DNA of 64,000 nt, from NCBI GenBank assembly GCA_900469345.1, contig UBWZ01000002.1, positions 673,579-737,578 of the forward strand. Direction: 5' to 3'. This document shows positions 10,587 through 20,775 of the stretch, in pieces. The notes under the pieces were generated by a model. That model was not told the DNA's origin. It worked only from the letters and a program-made list of their open reading frames with translations, and did no database searches. A program made the position numbers and the translations under genes. The DNA is from Hyphomicrobiales bacterium. GTDB lineage: Bacteria; Pseudomonadota; Alphaproteobacteria; Rhizobiales; Rhizobiaceae. How positions within the stretch are numbered: the first letter of the stretch is position 1; each line of letters opens with the position of its first letter.

Positions 10587-11201
10587 TCAGAGGCCCTGGC
10601 CTGATTTGACCTTGACCACATCGACAGCCGTTGCCGGCGTGCGGGCCACCTGACGCGAAATATCCTGGCGCTTGATGTGCTGGCGATGACGAAGCGTCAG
10701 GACGATCGCGCCGATCATGGCCACCAGCAGGATCATGCCGGCGATCTGGAAGAAATAGACGTAGTGGGTGTAGAGCACGTCCCCCAGCGCCGCCGTGTTG
10801 GTCCGCTGCGCAGGGTTCGGGATCGGCATCGTGATCGCCTGCGAAGCCTCGGGGCTGAGCACGCTGCCGCCGATCACCACTACCAGCTCGGCTGCAACGA
10901 TCAGGCCGACCAGGATGCCGATCGGCGCATATTGCAGCACGCCCGAGCGCAGTTCGGCAAAGTCGATGTCGAGCATCATGACGACGAACAGGAAGAGAAC
11001 CGCAACGGCGCCGATGTAGACGACCAGGAGGATCATCGCCAGGAACTCGGCTCCCGTCAAAAGGAACAGGCCAGCGGCATTGAAGAACACCAGAATGAGG
11101 AAAAGCACCGAGTGAACCGGGTTCTTGGCCGAGATGACCATGAATGCCGATGCGATCGCGACAAACGCAAAGATGTAAAAGAATATAGCCTGCAGACCCA
11201 T
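10587..11201 (-). CDS. nuoJ: NADH-quinone oxidoreductase subunit J
   Basis: Membrane subunit (204 residues, five transmembrane helices, ND6 homologue). It carries the [22 protein letters not shown] region near residues 52-75 that contains the pi-bulge helix of complex I. The C-terminus is a soluble basic tail ending in KVKSGQGL. The ATG at 11201 starts MGLQAIFF; the longer frame upstream overlaps nuoI and was not used. The gap to nuoI is 128 bases, the widest gap in the nuoG to nuoN half. Confidence 0.96.
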   Translation of the reverse strand: MGLQAIFFYIFAFVAIASAFMVISAKNPVHSVLFLILVFFNAAGLFLLTGAEFLAMILLVVYIGAVAVLFLFVVMMLDIDFAELRSGVLQYAPIGILVGLIVAAELVVVIGGSVLSPEASQAITMPIPNPAQRTNTAALGDVLYTHYVYFFQIAGMILLVAMIGAIVLTLRHRQHIKRQDISRQVARTPATAVDVVKVKSGQGL

Positions 11202-11329
11202 CGTGGTGCCTTTTCGTGCCTCTCGGAACCGGAGCGCCCGCCCCTTTCCGTCAGAATCCGGCGCATGGACATGCACCGGAGAATTCAGTCCCTGGTCGGA
11301 CGGTGCCGAAGCACCGTTTGCAACACCCC

Positions 11330-11821
11330 TTAACGGTAGGGTGCATCCATGGTCATGTTGCGGGCGATTTCCCGCTCCCAGCGATCGCCGTTTTCCAGCA
11401 GCCGCTCCTTGTCGTAGTAGAGCTCTTCGCGGGTCTCCGTCGAGAACTCGAAGTTCGGCCCTTCGACGATGGCATCGACCGGGCAGGCTTCCTGGCAAAA
11501 GCCGCAATAGATGCACTTCACCATGTCGATGTCGTAGCGCACCGTGCGCCGCGTCCCGTCATTACGGCGCGGGCCGGCTTCGATGGTGATGGCCTGGGCG
11601 GGACAGACGGCCTCGCACAGCTTGCAGGCGATGCAGCGCTCTTCGCCGTTGGGATATCGGCGCAGGGCATGCTCGCCACGGAAGCGCGGCGAAACCGGTC
11701 CCTTTTCGAACGGATAGTTGATCGTCGCCTTCTGCTTGAAGAAGTAGCGCATCGACAGAAAGAAGGCGCTGACGAACTCCTTCAGGAACAGAGAGTTCAC
11801 GCTCTGGGAAAGACTTGCCAT
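11330..11821 (-). CDS. nuoI: NADH-quinone oxidoreductase subunit I
   Basis: The 163-residue ferredoxin-like subunit (TYKY homologue) carries the two [4Fe-4S] clusters N6a and N6b that pass electrons from NuoG to cluster N2 in NuoB. The ligands are visible as two CxxCxxCxxxCP motifs, C63-C66-C69-C73 and C103-C106-C109-C113. An N-terminal amphipathic segment would dock on the membrane arm. The start is 40 bases after nuoH. Confidence 0.97.
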   Translation of the reverse strand: MASLSQSVNSLFLKEFVSAFFLSMRYFFKQKATINYPFEKGPVSPRFRGEHALRRYPNGEERCIACKLCEAVCPAQAITIEAGPRRNDGTRRTVRYDIDMVKCIYCGFCQEACPVDAIVEGPNFEFSTETREELYYDKERLLENGDRWEREIARNMTMDAPYR

Positions 11822-11861
11822 CTTTATTCTCCAGTATGGCTGCAGCCGAGGAAGGCCATGG

Positions 11862-12911
11862 TCAGGCCCAACCCATCAGCTTCAGCACGAATGCGGTGAT
11901 CACGACCATGGCGAGCGACAGGGGAAGGAAGACCTTCCAGCCCAGCCGCATCAGCTGGTCGTAGCGGTAGCGCGGAACGAAGGCCTTGACCATCGCGTAG
12001 CCGAAGAAGATCAGCCCGACCTTGAGAATGAACCAGATGATGCCCGGTACCCAGTTGATCAGCCAGAAGTCGACCGGCGGCAGCCAGCCCCCGAGGAACA
12101 GGATCGACGTCAGCGAGCAGATCAGCAGGATGGCGGCATATTCGCCGAGCATCAGCATCATGTACGGCGCCGAGGAATATTCCACCATGTAGCCGGCGAC
12201 CAGCTCGGACTCCGCTTCGGGAAGGTCGAACGGAGGACGGTTGGTTTCGGCAAGGCCGGAGATGAAGAACACCACGAACATCGGGAAGAGCGGGATGAAG
12301 TGCCAGTCGAGGAAGGAGCTTGGCAGCCCCATCATCGTGCCAAGGCCGGTATGCTGGGCGTTGACGATGTCCGTCAGGTTCAGCGAGCCGACGCACAGCA
12401 GCACGCTGACGATCACGAAGCCGATCGAGACTTCGTAGGACACCATCTGCGCCGCCGAACGAAGCGCACCGAGAAACGCGTACTTCGAGTTCGACGCCCA
12501 GCCGCTCATGATGATGCCGTAGACTTCGAGCGACGAAATCGCGAACACGTAGAGCAGGCCGACATTGATGTTGGCGATCACCCAGTTGGTGTTGAACGGG
12601 ATCACCGCCCAGGTCGCCAGCGCCAGCGTCACGGAAACCAGCGGCGCGAGCAGGAAGACGCCCTTGTTGGCGCCAGCCGGAATGATCGGCTCCTTGAAGA
12701 CGAACTTCAGAAGGTCGGCAAAGGACTGGAACAGGCCGAAGGGACCGACGACGTTCGGGCCGCGGCGCAACTGCACGGCAGCCCAGATCTTGCGGTCGGC
12801 CAGCAGGATGTAGGCGATGAACACCAACAGACAGACCAGCAGCAGCAGCGACTGCCCGATCATGACGATTGCCGGCCAGGCATAGGTCGAAAAGAACGAA
12901 TCCATGTTCAT
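11862..12911 (-). CDS. nuoH: NADH-quinone oxidoreductase subunit H
   Basis: ND1 homologue that forms the quinone entry site together with NuoB and NuoD. It has 349 residues, about eight transmembrane helices, the [20 protein letters not shown] signature at 41-60, and the acidic loop [20 protein letters not shown] near residue 215 that is thought to carry the E-channel. The start is the ATG at 12911, with an alternative two codons in, separated by one base from the nuoG stop. Confidence 0.97.
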   Translation of the reverse strand: MNMDSFFSTYAWPAIVMIGQSLLLLVCLLVFIAYILLADRKIWAAVQLRRGPNVVGPFGLFQSFADLLKFVFKEPIIPAGANKGVFLLAPLVSVTLALATWAVIPFNTNWVIANINVGLLYVFAISSLEVYGIIMSGWASNSKYAFLGALRSAAQMVSYEVSIGFVIVSVLLCVGSLNLTDIVNAQHTGLGTMMGLPSSFLDWHFIPLFPMFVVFFISGLAETNRPPFDLPEAESELVAGYMVEYSSAPYMMLMLGEYAAILLICSLTSILFLGGWLPPVDFWLINWVPGIIWFILKVGLIFFGYAMVKAFVPRYRYDQLMRLGWKVFLPLSLAMVVITAFVLKLMGWA

Positions 12912-12912
12912 A

Positions 12913-14994
12913 TTACTCCGCCGCAGCCTGGAAATTGTTGCGGGCCAAGGACGAGCATTCGGCCATCACTGCCGAAGCGCGTGCGATCGGGTTCGTCAAA
13001 TAGAAGTCTTTGATCGGCGACGCAAACCCGGACTTCGAGATCTCACCGCCTTTTTGCCCAAGTGTCGCAATTTGGTCTATCGAACCGACGGCAATCTCGT
13101 CGATCGCGGCAAAATGCGGGTATTCGGCATAGAGACGGGCGCGAAGCGCGGTCAGCGAATCGAACGGCAGGCGCTTGCCGAGCACGTCGGAGAGAGCACG
13201 CAGGATCGCCCAGTCCTCGCGGGCGTCGCCCGGTGCAAAGCCGGCACGGCTGCCCATCTGGACGCGGCCTTCCGTGTTCACCCAGGTCCCGGACTTTTCG
13301 GTGTAGGTTGCACCCGGCAGGATGACGTCTGCATTGTGCGCGCCGGCATCGCCATGGCTGCCGATATAGACGGTGAACCCGGCAGTCTTCTGGGTGAAGT
13401 CCAGTTCGTCCGCACCGAGCAGGAAGAGCACGTCCATCGCCGTCAGCATGTCGGCCGTATTGGCGCCGCTGGCACCCGGAACGAACCCGAGGTCGAGGCC
13501 GCCGACGCGTGAGGCTGCTGTATGGAGAACGCCAAACCCGTTCCATTCGCCCGTCAGCGCGCCGACCGAACCGGCAAGCTTTGCAGCCGCGGCGAGGATG
13601 GCTGCCCCGTCGGGACGGGCAAGCGCGCCCTGGCCGACGATGATCATCGGGTTCTTGGCGCCGCGCAACGTATCGGCAAAGCCGAGACGACCGGCAGCAA
13701 GTTCCGACAGCGTATCGGCGCCGGTGCCAAGGTATTCAAAGGGATAGCGCAGGTCGCTCATCTCGCCTATCACCGCGATCGGGAAATTGCCGCGACGAAA
13801 GCGCTTGCGGATGCGGGCGTTGAGCACGGCCGCTTCCAGGCGCGGGTTGGCACCGATGATGAGAAGCGCACCGGCGTCTTCGATGCCTTCGATCGTCGGA
13901 TTGAAAAGGTAGCTTGCGCGACCCTGCGAAGGATCGAGCGCCGTTCCGTCCTGGCGACAATCGAGGTTGTCGGATCCGAGCGAACGGATCAGTTCCTTGA
14001 GCGCATACATTTCCTCGACGGAAGCGAGGTCGCCGGCGATCGCGCCGATCTTTTCAGCCGAGGTGGCCGATACGGCGGCCTTGATCGCGGCGAAGGCTTC
14101 GCCCCAGCTGGCAGCCGTCAGGCGGCCGTCACGGCGCACATAGGGCCGGTCCAGGCGCTGCGTCTTCAGTCCGTCCCAGATGAAGCGGGTCTTGTCGGAG
14201 ATCCACTCTTCGTTCACCTGCTCGTTGACCCGAGGCATGATGCGCATCACTTCGCGACCACGGGTATCGACGCGGATGGCGGATCCGACGGCGTCCATGA
14301 CGTCGATCGATTCTGTCTTGCCGAGCTCCCACGGGCGGGCGGTAAAGGCAAAAGGCTTGGAGGTCAGCGCGCCGACCGGGCAGAGGTCGACGACGTTGCC
14401 CTGCAGCTCCGACGTCATCGCATGCTCGAGATAGGTGGTGATCTCCGCATCCTCGCCGCGGCCGATCAGGCCAAGTTCGGAAATGCCAGCAACTTCAGTA
14501 GTAAAGCGGACGCAGCGCGTGCAGTGGATGCAGCGGTTCATCACCGTCTTGACGAGCGGGCCGATGTACTTGTCCTCGACCGCGCGCTTGTTTTCCGTGT
14601 AGCGCGAGCTATCGATGCCGAAGGCCATGGCCTGGTCCTGCAGGTCGCATTCACCGCCCTGGTCGCAGATCGGGCAATCCAGCGGATGGTTGATCAGCAG
14701 GAATTCCATCACGCCTTCGCGGGCCTTCTTGACCATCGGCGTGTTGGTGAAGACTTCCGGCAGTTCGCCGTTCGGGCCACCGCGGACGTCGCGCACGCCC
14801 ATGGCGCAGGAGGCTGCCGGCTTCGGCGGGCCACCCTTTACCTCGATCAGGCACATGCGGCAGTTGCCCGCCACCGACAGACGCTCGTGAAAACAAAAGC
14901 GCGGGATTTCGACGCCGGCTTCCTCGCATGCTTGGAGCAGCGTGAAATGATCCGGAACGTCTACCTCTTTGCCGTCTACCTTCAGCTTAACCAT
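12913..14994 (-). CDS. nuoG: NADH-quinone oxidoreductase subunit G
   Basis: Largest peripheral-arm subunit (693 residues), relaying electrons from NADH dehydrogenase to NuoI. N-terminal cluster ligands are all visible: [2Fe-2S] N1b at C34, C45, C48, C63; the His-ligated [4Fe-4S] at H103, C107, C110, C116; and a second [4Fe-4S] at C155, C158, C161, C205. The rest is a degenerate molybdopterin-oxidoreductase domain without the extra N7 cysteine set of the E. coli type. The start lies 21 bases after the helix-hairpin-helix gene. Confidence 0.97.
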   Translation of the reverse strand: MVKLKVDGKEVDVPDHFTLLQACEEAGVEIPRFCFHERLSVAGNCRMCLIEVKGGPPKPAASCAMGVRDVRGGPNGELPEVFTNTPMVKKAREGVMEFLLINHPLDCPICDQGGECDLQDQAMAFGIDSSRYTENKRAVEDKYIGPLVKTVMNRCIHCTRCVRFTTEVAGISELGLIGRGEDAEITTYLEHAMTSELQGNVVDLCPVGALTSKPFAFTARPWELGKTESIDVMDAVGSAIRVDTRGREVMRIMPRVNEQVNEEWISDKTRFIWDGLKTQRLDRPYVRRDGRLTAASWGEAFAAIKAAVSATSAEKIGAIAGDLASVEEMYALKELIRSLGSDNLDCRQDGTALDPSQGRASYLFNPTIEGIEDAGALLIIGANPRLEAAVLNARIRKRFRRGNFPIAVIGEMSDLRYPFEYLGTGADTLSELAAGRLGFADTLRGAKNPMIIVGQGALARPDGAAILAAAAKLAGSVGALTGEWNGFGVLHTAASRVGGLDLGFVPGASGANTADMLTAMDVLFLLGADELDFTQKTAGFTVYIGSHGDAGAHNADVILPGATYTEKSGTWVNTEGRVQMGSRAGFAPGDAREDWAILRALSDVLGKRLPFDSLTALRARLYAEYPHFAAIDEIAVGSIDQIATLGQKGGEISKSGFASPIKDFYLTNPIARASAVMAECSSLARNNFQAAAE

Positions 14995-15015
14995 CGTCTC
15001 ACTTACGTCCTTCGT

Positions 15016-15561
15016 TCATCTCGCAGTCGCCGACCCGAGATCAGTCTTGTCCTTCAAGAGCGTCTTCGCCTGCCCGACCCAGTCCTCTCGCAGGATACGT
15101 CCCTGCAGGCCCAGTTCCGCATCGGTGCGGGTGATGTCGCTATCGGTCCACGCGGCCAGCTGCACGAGGCTGACGACGCCGAAATCCTTCAGTGCCTTCT
15201 CGAGCTTCACCCCGATCCCGGAGATCTGCCGCAATTCCTTCGTCTCTGCTGCACCCGCCTTTGCGGGCGCGGGCGAGACGGTCGCAGCCTCGGCCGCCCT
15301 CCCCTGCACGGGCCGGCTCGCCACCGGCTGCGGCCATGCGCGGTTGGTGGCTTCCAGAGCCCCTTGCACCGCACCGAAGCAGGCGTCCGACAGACGCTTT
15401 GCAGCCCCTTCGCCGAGCATGCCGACGGCAGCCATGGCGGCCACCGGAGGCGCAAGCAGCGGCGGCAGAAACAGCGAACTCACCAGAGAGGGCAGACGCA
15501 CCGGACGGGAGCCGGGCATGCCCCGGTCCTGCCTGCCCCGTGCTGTTTCCGCCCCCGTCAC
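15016..15561 (-). CDS. Small protein with C-terminal helix-hairpin-helix domain, inserted between nuoF and nuoG
   Basis: A 181-residue protein if started at the GTG at 15561, five bases past the nuoF stop, with GGAG eight bases upstream. An ATG at 15519 with AGGA seven bases upstream is a possible alternative. The N-terminal half has a short hydrophobic segment and an Ala/Pro-rich linker. The last 70 residues (ELRQISGIGVKLEKALKDFG, then a W..QA..LL end) match the helix-hairpin-helix-like domain that is often fused to NuoE or encoded near nuo genes in Alphaproteobacteria. It is not one of the 14 core subunits; an assembly or accessory role is only inference. Codon usage matches its neighbours. 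Confidence 0.75.
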   Translation of the reverse strand: MTGAETARGRQDRGMPGSRPVRLPSLVSSLFLPPLLAPPVAAMAAVGMLGEGAAKRLSDACFGAVQGALEATNRAWPQPVASRPVQGRAAEAATVSPAPAKAGAAETKELRQISGIGVKLEKALKDFGVVSLVQLAAWTDSDITRTDAELGLQGRILREDWVGQAKTLLKDKTDLGSATAR

Positions 15562-15566
15562 CCGGC

Positions 15567-16871
15567 TTACTCCGCCGCTTCGAGCACGGCGCCCTGGGAC
15601 GTCGAATTGTAGGTGTACTGGTCGATCCGCTTTTCGATCTCGTCGCGGAAATTGCGAATGAGACCCTGGACCGGCCAGGCCGCAGCGTCGCCGAGCGCAC
15701 AGATAGTGTGCCCTTCGATCTGCTTGGAAACCTGCAGCAGCATGTCGATTTCGCGCTTCTGGGCATTGCCCTTGACCATGCGCTCCATCACCCGCCACAT
15801 CCAGCCGGTACCTTCGCGGCACGGCGTACACTGGCCGCAGCTCTCATGCTTGAAGAAGGCCGAGAGACGGGCAATCGCCTTGATCACGTCGGTCGACTTG
15901 TCCATCACGATGATCGCGGCCGTGCCGAACGACGACTTCTTGTCGCGCATGCCGTCGAAATCCATGATCGCGTCGTCCATGTCCTCGCCGCGGATGATCG
16001 GGCAGGACGCACCGCCGGGAATGACACCGAGCAGGTTGTCCCAGCCGCCGCGGATGCCGCCGGCATGCTTTTCGACCAGTTCGCGGAAGGGAATGCTCAT
16101 GGCTTCCTCGACCGTGCAGGGCTTGTTCACATGACCGGAGATCATGAACAGCTTCGTGCCGACGTTGTTCGGGCGGCCGATGCCGGCAAACCAGGCGCCG
16201 CCACGGCGCAGGATGGTCGGTGCAACGGCGATCGATTCGACGTTGTTGACCGTCGTCGGGCAACCGTAGAGACCCATGTTCGCCGGGAACGGCGGCTTCA
16301 GGCGCGGCTGGCCCTTCTTGCCTTCCAGGCTTTCCAGAAGGGCCGTCTCTTCGCCGCAGATATAGGCGCCCGCCCCGTGATGGACGTAGATATCGAAATC
16401 CCAGCCGTTCTTGTTGTTGCCGCCGAGAAGACCGGCGTCATAGCACTCGTCGATCGCCGCCTGCAGGGCTTCGCGCTCGCGCATGTATTCGCCGCGGACG
16501 TAAATGTAGGCGGTATGGGCACCCATCGCAAAACCGGCGATCACGCAGCCCTCGATCAGCGTGTGCGGATCGTGGCGCATGATCTCGCGATCCTTGCAGG
16601 TGCCCGGCTCGGACTCGTCCGCGTTGACGACGAGGTAATGCGGACGACCGTCCGATTCCTTCGGCATGAACGACCACTTGAGGCCGGTCGGGAAGCCTGC
16701 ACCACCACGACCACGAAGACCGGACGCCTTCATCTCGTTGATGATCCAGTCCCTGCCCTTCTCGATGATCTGTTTGGTACCGTCCCAATGGCCACGGCTC
16801 ATGGCGCCCTTCAGGGACTTGTCCTTGAGGCCGTAGATGTTGGTGAAGATGCGATCCTGGTCTTTAAGCAT
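15567..16871 (-). CDS. nuoF: NADH-quinone oxidoreductase subunit F
   Basis: NADH- and FMN-binding subunit (434 residues), the electron entry point of complex I. It has the glycine-rich [20 protein letters not shown] loop near residues 52-67, the FMN-binding [19 protein letters not shown] region near 170, and the N3 [4Fe-4S] ligands in [12 protein letters not shown] near 343-354 plus a later Cys near 394. Its start lies three bases after the stop of a 40-codon ORF, and its ribosome binding site (GGCGGA) falls inside the end of that ORF. Confidence 0.97.
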   Translation of the reverse strand: MLKDQDRIFTNIYGLKDKSLKGAMSRGHWDGTKQIIEKGRDWIINEMKASGLRGRGGAGFPTGLKWSFMPKESDGRPHYLVVNADESEPGTCKDREIMRHDPHTLIEGCVIAGFAMGAHTAYIYVRGEYMREREALQAAIDECYDAGLLGGNNKNGWDFDIYVHHGAGAYICGEETALLESLEGKKGQPRLKPPFPANMGLYGCPTTVNNVESIAVAPTILRRGGAWFAGIGRPNNVGTKLFMISGHVNKPCTVEEAMSIPFRELVEKHAGGIRGGWDNLLGVIPGGASCPIIRGEDMDDAIMDFDGMRDKKSSFGTAAIIVMDKSTDVIKAIARLSAFFKHESCGQCTPCREGTGWMWRVMERMVKGNAQKREIDMLLQVSKQIEGHTICALGDAAAWPVQGLIRNFRDEIEKRIDQYTYNSTSQGAVLEAAE

Positions 16872-16874
16872 GGC

Positions 16875-16997
16875 TTATTCCGCCGGTTCTTCAATGATGT
16901 CGAAGTTCGCTCCGGTCCACGCCACGCGCGGGCCCAAACGATCCGAAGTTTGGTAGGTGCCGACTTCACAAATCCTGTCGCTCGTGATGCCGGTCAT
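16875..16997 (-). CDS. Small ORF of 40 codons between nuoE and nuoF
   Basis: An ATG at 16997 is preceded by AGGGG six bases upstream and opens 40 codons that end three bases before the nuoF ATG. The product begins MTGITSDRICEVGTY and ends NFDIIEEPAE. It is soluble and rather acidic at the C-terminus, with one Cys and no membrane segment. Most codons end in G or C, like the neighbouring genes, and the nuoF ribosome binding site lies inside its last codons, so translation of this ORF would be coupled to nuoF. I do not recognise a family. Reality as a protein is moderately supported by the ribosome binding site, position and codon use. Confidence 0.6.
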   Translation of the reverse strand: MTGITSDRICEVGTYQTSDRLGPRVAWTGANFDIIEEPAE

Positions 16998-17036
16998 TGC
17001 CTACCCCTAAACGCTGCGCCCCTGCCCGGCACCATA

Positions 17037-17065
17037 GCTTGCATTGCAAGCCGTGACGAGCGGAG
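17037..17065. repeat. Palindrome and copy of a motif also present upstream of nuoA
   Basis: The perfect inverted repeat GCTTGCATTGCAAGC at 17037-17051 runs into AGCCGTGACGAGCGGAG. A near copy, TGCATTGCAACAAGCCGTGA followed by CTAGCGCAG, occurs at 21198-21226 in the nuoA leader: 24 of 26 bases agree, with one 3-base insertion. Both copies sit in nuo untranslated DNA. Function unknown. Confidence 0.5.
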
Positions 17066-17080
17066 ACATGCACCCGATCC

Positions 17081-18028
17081 TCAGGAAGCCTCTCCCTCGG
17101 ACGTCGTTTTCTTGCGGGTCCGCTTCGGCTTCAGGTCGCCCGAAACGGTACCCGGTTCGGCTGGCGCCCCTTCGCCGGCACCGCCGGCTGCCTTCGGATC
17201 CGGCACGCTTTTGGTCGTTGCGGACAGCGGCCCGGTCTCGGCCGCCTTGGCCTGGTCCTTGGCGCCTTGCTTGTCGGTCACCGGCGTCTTCACCGAGGCG
17301 TCCGTCTCAGGGGCATTGTCCTTGGCGCGTGCGGCATTGCCGGGTGCGCCGGCAGCCGAAGCCGCGTCGCCCGCGTCCGCAGCGGGCTGCGGCTCCAGAT
17401 TGGTGCGAACCGGGCGAACCTCTTCGAGAAGAGTCAGAGCACCGCCTTCGGGCGCGGAAAACACGCGGTCGATCTGCGGTCCCGGAGTAATGTCATTTCC
17501 ACGCCCCGCCTCGAAGGCATCGATGATCTCTTCCAGCCGTGCCGGCGTCAGATCCTCATAGGCATCCTTGAAGATGATGACCATCGGCGCGTTGACGCAG
17601 GCGCCCTGGCACTCCACCTCTTCCCAGGACAGCGTGCCCGCAGCATTGGGCACCAGCGGGTCGTGATGGATCTTGTGGCGACAGACGTCCATCAGCTCTT
17701 CGGCGCCGCGCAGCATGCACGGCGTCGTGCCGCAGACCTGCACGTGCGCGCGGGTGCCGACGGGCTTCAGCTGGAACTGCGTGTAGAAGGTCGCCACCTC
17801 GAGAACGCGGATCAGCGGCATGTCGAGCTTGTTCGCCACATGCTCGATCGCCGCCTTCGTGACCCAGCCATCCTGCTCCTGCGCACGCATCAGCAGCGGG
17901 ATGACGGCGGATTGCTGCCGACCCTCAGGATATTTGCGGATGGTTGCCTCGGCCCAGACCGCGTTCTCCTCGTTGAAGGAGAATGCGGGAGGCTGGAACT
18001 GCTCTTCGGCTAGTCGACGGACAGACAT
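17081..18028 (-). CDS. nuoE: NADH-quinone oxidoreductase subunit E with long disordered C-terminal extension
   Basis: Thioredoxin-like [2Fe-2S] subunit (cluster N1a) of the NADH dehydrogenase module, paired with NuoF. Ligands C99, C104, C140 and C144 are present. The catalytic core ends near residue 190. Residues 215-315 are an Ala/Pro/Lys/Glu-rich, probably disordered tail ending in a basic KPKRTRKKTTSEGEAS. The total of 315 residues is much longer than the 160-240 common in bacteria, but C-terminal extensions of NuoE are known in Rhizobiales. The start is 16 bases after the upstream secreted-protein gene. Confidence 0.94.
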   Translation of the reverse strand: MSVRRLAEEQFQPPAFSFNEENAVWAEATIRKYPEGRQQSAVIPLLMRAQEQDGWVTKAAIEHVANKLDMPLIRVLEVATFYTQFQLKPVGTRAHVQVCGTTPCMLRGAEELMDVCRHKIHHDPLVPNAAGTLSWEEVECQGACVNAPMVIIFKDAYEDLTPARLEEIIDAFEAGRGNDITPGPQIDRVFSAPEGGALTLLEEVRPVRTNLEPQPAADAGDAASAAGAPGNAARAKDNAPETDASVKTPVTDKQGAKDQAKAAETGPLSATTKSVPDPKAAGGAGEGAPAEPGTVSGDLKPKRTRKKTTSEGEAS

Positions 18029-18044
18029 ACTTTCCCACGTCCTA

Positions 18045-18305
18045 TCAGTTTATCGCACCACACCGCGATTTCGTCAGGGACACGAAATCGCAGGCATAGG
18101 CTGACTTGTCTTTCTGCATGAATACGATGAACTTTGTACCATTGGCGACGGATGACTTGATCTCGTAGCCAAGCGACAGAAGATCGCCCATCGATGTGGT
18201 TCCGCCCGAGCTCGTCGTGCCGCCCGCCACAGGCGCCTCTGCCGTCTGCGCAAGCGCAGCCGAGGCGGAGGTCAGCAATGCAGCAGTGACGGCGGCACGG
18301 ATCAT
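18045..18305 (-). CDS. Small secreted protein inside the nuo operon
   Basis: An 86-residue protein with a clear signal peptide ([19 protein letters not shown], cleavage near AQT), a short Ser/Gly/Thr linker and a compact C-terminal domain of about 50 residues with two cysteines (ACDF and SRCGAIN) that could form a disulfide in the periplasm. The ATG at 18305 overlaps the nuoD stop by one base (TGATG), so it is translationally coupled to nuoD. I recognise no family function. Complex I has no periplasmic arm in bacteria, so the reason for its position is unclear. Confidence 0.75.
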   Translation of the reverse strand: MIRAAVTAALLTSASAALAQTAEAPVAGGTTSSGGTTSMGDLLSLGYEIKSSVANGTKFIVFMQKDKSAYACDFVSLTKSRCGAIN

Positions 18306-19495
18306 CAGCGGTCTACCTCGCCGAACACGATGTCGAGCGAGCCGAGAATGGCCGATACGTCGGCGAGCTGGTGGCCGCGGCACATGAAATCCATTGCCTG
18401 GAGATGCGCGTAGCCCGGAGCCCGGATCTTGCAGCGATACGGCTTGTTAGTGCCATCGGCAACGAGGAACACGCCGAACTCGCCCTTCGGCGCCTCGACG
18501 GCGGCGTAAACCTCGCCGGCCGGCACGTGGTAGCCTTCGGTGTAGAGCTTGAAGTGATGAATCAGCGCTTCCATCGACCGCTTCATCTCGCCGCGCTTCG
18601 GCGGCACGACCTTGCCGTCGGACGACGAAACCGGTCCCGTCTTGGCATCGCCGAGCAGACGGTTGACGCACTGCTTCATGATCTTCACGGACTCATGCAT
18701 CTCGATCATGCGGATCACGTAGCGATCGTAGCAGTCGCCGTTCTTGCCGATCGGAATGTCGAAATCCATGTCGGCGTAGCATTCGTAGGGCTGCGACTTG
18801 CGCAGGTCCCAGGCAGCGCCCGAACCGCGCACCATGACGCCGGAGAAGCCCCATGCCCAGGCCTCTTCGAGGCTGATCACGCCGATATCGACGTTACGCT
18901 GCTTGAAGATGCGGTTATCGCTGATCAGGCCGGCGATATCGTCGATCTTGGAAGGGAATTCGTCGCACCAGCGGCCGATATCCTCGACCAGTTCGGTCGG
19001 CAGGTCCTGGTGGACGCCGCCCGGCCGGAAGTAGGCGGCGTGCATACGCGAGCCGGAGGCGCGCTCGTAGAACACCATCAGCTTCTCGCGCTCCTCGAAG
19101 CCCCAGAGCGGCGGCGTCAAGGCGCCCACGTCCATGGCCTGCGTGGTGACGTTGAGAAGATGCGACAGGATGCGGCCGATTTCCGAATAGAGGACACGGA
19201 TCAGCTGGCCGCGGATCGGCACGGTGATGCCGAGCAACTTTTCCACTGCCAGGCAGTAGGCGTGCTCCTGGTTCATCGGCGCGACATAGTCGAGCCGGTC
19301 GAAGTAAGGCAGGGCCTGCAGATAGGTCTTGGCTTCGATCAGCTTTTCGGTGCCGCGGTGAAGCAGGCCGATATGCGGATCGACGCGTTCGACGATCTCG
19401 CCGTCGAGCTCCAGCACAAGCCGCAGGACGCCGTGGGCCGCAGGGTGCTGCGGTCCGAAATTGATGTTGAAGTTGCGGACGTTGTGTTCAGTCAT
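18305..19495 (-). CDS. nuoD: NADH-quinone oxidoreductase subunit D
   Basis: 49-kDa subunit (396 residues) forming the quinone pocket with NuoB. It contains the [14 protein letters not shown] beta-hairpin loop near residues 12-26 whose His is close to the quinone head group, [12 protein letters not shown] near 41, and the conserved C-terminal DIVFGEVDR. The chosen start [10 protein letters not shown] is the ATG at 19495; the 11 extra upstream codons are not conserved in the family. It lies 78 bases after nuoC. Confidence 0.97.
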   Translation of the reverse strand: MTEHNVRNFNINFGPQHPAAHGVLRLVLELDGEIVERVDPHIGLLHRGTEKLIEAKTYLQALPYFDRLDYVAPMNQEHAYCLAVEKLLGITVPIRGQLIRVLYSEIGRILSHLLNVTTQAMDVGALTPPLWGFEEREKLMVFYERASGSRMHAAYFRPGGVHQDLPTELVEDIGRWCDEFPSKIDDIAGLISDNRIFKQRNVDIGVISLEEAWAWGFSGVMVRGSGAAWDLRKSQPYECYADMDFDIPIGKNGDCYDRYVIRMIEMHESVKIMKQCVNRLLGDAKTGPVSSSDGKVVPPKRGEMKRSMEALIHHFKLYTEGYHVPAGEVYAAVEAPKGEFGVFLVADGTNKPYRCKIRAPGYAHLQAMDFMCRGHQLADVSAILGSLDIVFGEVDR

Positions 19496-19573
19496 ACGGC
19501 CTGCTCCATTCCAGGTGCGCGGCGACACCGGGCGGGAAAGAAGTGTAAGTGGGCCGGCGCCGATGCGCCGGTC

Positions 19574-20176
19574 TTATGCTTTCGCCTTCTCGTCACCGGG
19601 CAGGACGTAGTCCGTCCCCTCCCAGGGCGAAAGAAAATCGAAATTGCGGAACTCCTGGCGCAGCTCGACGGGTTCGTAGACGACCCGCTTGGCGGAATCG
19701 TCGTAGCGCACCTCGACAAAGCCCGTCAGCGGAAAATCCTTCCGCAGCGGATGGCCTTCGAAACCGTAGTCGGTCAGGATCCGACGCAGGTCCGGGTGCC
19801 CGTCGAAGATGATCCCGTACATGTCCCAGGCTTCACGCTCGAACCAGTCCGCGCCGGGATAGACGCCGCACACCGACGGCACCGCCTCGTCCTCGGCCGC
19901 CATCATCTTTACCCGCACGCGGGCGTTCAGACGCGGCGACAACAGGTGATAGACGACGTCGAAACGCTTCTCGCGCGCCGGATAGTCGACGCCGCAGATG
20001 TCGATGAAGCTGATGAACCCGCAACGCGGGTCGTCCCGCAGCAGGGTCAGCACCTCGATGATCGACGACGGCTCGACCGTCAGCGTCAGTTCGCCAAAGG
20101 CAATCTCCGCGTCCGCGATCAGGTTCGGTCGCGTTTCGCGCAGGTAGGTCGAGAGCTCGTTCAGGGCTTCAGTCAT
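19574..20176 (-). CDS. nuoC: NADH-quinone oxidoreductase subunit C
   Basis: 30-kDa subunit (200 residues) of the connecting module. It has the [12 protein letters not shown] segment near residues 55-66, and the signature [20 protein letters not shown] near 109-128 followed by the [20 protein letters not shown] motif near 131-150. It is separate from nuoD here, unlike the fused nuoCD of E. coli. It follows nuoB by 17 bases. Confidence 0.97.
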   Translation of the reverse strand: MTEALNELSTYLRETRPNLIADAEIAFGELTLTVEPSSIIEVLTLLRDDPRCGFISFIDICGVDYPAREKRFDVVYHLLSPRLNARVRVKMMAAEDEAVPSVCGVYPGADWFEREAWDMYGIIFDGHPDLRRILTDYGFEGHPLRKDFPLTGFVEVRYDDSAKRVVYEPVELRQEFRNFDFLSPWEGTDYVLPGDEKAKA

Positions 20177-20193
20177 GCTATGTCCTCGACCCC

Positions 20194-20775
20194 TCAGCGC
20201 TCGATCGTGCCGGTGCGACGGATTTTCTTCTGCAGCAGAAGCACGCCATAGAGCAAGGCTTCCGCTGTGGGGGGACAGCCCGGCACGTAAATATCAACAG
20301 GCACAACGCGGTCGCAGCCACGCACCACCGAATAGGAATAGTGGTAGTAGCCGCCACCATTGGCGCAGGAACCCATCGAAATGACGTAGCGCGGCTCCGG
20401 CATCTGGTCGTAGACCTTGCGTAGGGCCGGTGCCATCTTGTTCGTCAGCGTGCCCGCGACGATCATCACGTCCGATTGGCGCGGAGAGGCGCGCGGCGCA
20501 AAGCCGAAACGCTCGACGTCGTAGCGCGGCATCGACAGCTGCATCATTTCGACCGCGCAGCAGGCGAGACCGAACGTCATCCACATCAGCGAGCCCGTCC
20601 GGGCCCAGTTGATGAGTTCGTCGGTGGAGGTGACCAGAAAACCCTTGTCGGCGAGCTCGTTGTTGATCTCGCCGAAGAAACGGTCATCGCTGCCGACCGG
20701 CTTGCCGGTGGATGGATCTACAATGCCCTTGGGCTGCGGCGCAACGAGGGTGTTGCCGTGATCGACTACTCCCAT
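20194..20775 (-). CDS. nuoB: NADH-quinone oxidoreductase subunit B
   Basis: PSST homologue (193 residues) that binds [4Fe-4S] cluster N2, the final electron donor to quinone. Ligands are the tandem C72-C73, C137 and C167; the surrounding motifs ([38 protein letters not shown]) are intact. The ATG at 20775 begins [17 protein letters not shown] as in other rhizobia and overlaps the end of nuoA by ten bases. An upstream in-frame start at 20796 is possible but not conserved. Confidence 0.97.
   Translation of the reverse strand: MGVVDHGNTLVAPQPKGIVDPSTGKPVGSDDRFFGEINNELADKGFLVTSTDELINWARTGSLMWMTFGLACCAVEMMQLSMPRYDVERFGFAPRASPRQSDVMIVAGTLTNKMAPALRKVYDQMPEPRYVISMGSCANGGGYYHYSYSVVRGCDRVVPVDIYVPGCPPTAEALLYGVLLLQKKIRRTGTIER

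Noticed and set aside
13522-15612. 696-codon plus-strand frame opposite nuoG
   Set aside because: Shadow of nuoG, whose Fe-S cysteine pattern is complete on the minus strand.
15192-17561. 789-codon plus-strand frame spanning nuoF and nuoE
   Set aside because: Covers several real minus-strand genes and has Arg/Ala/Pro-rich low-information sequence without domains.
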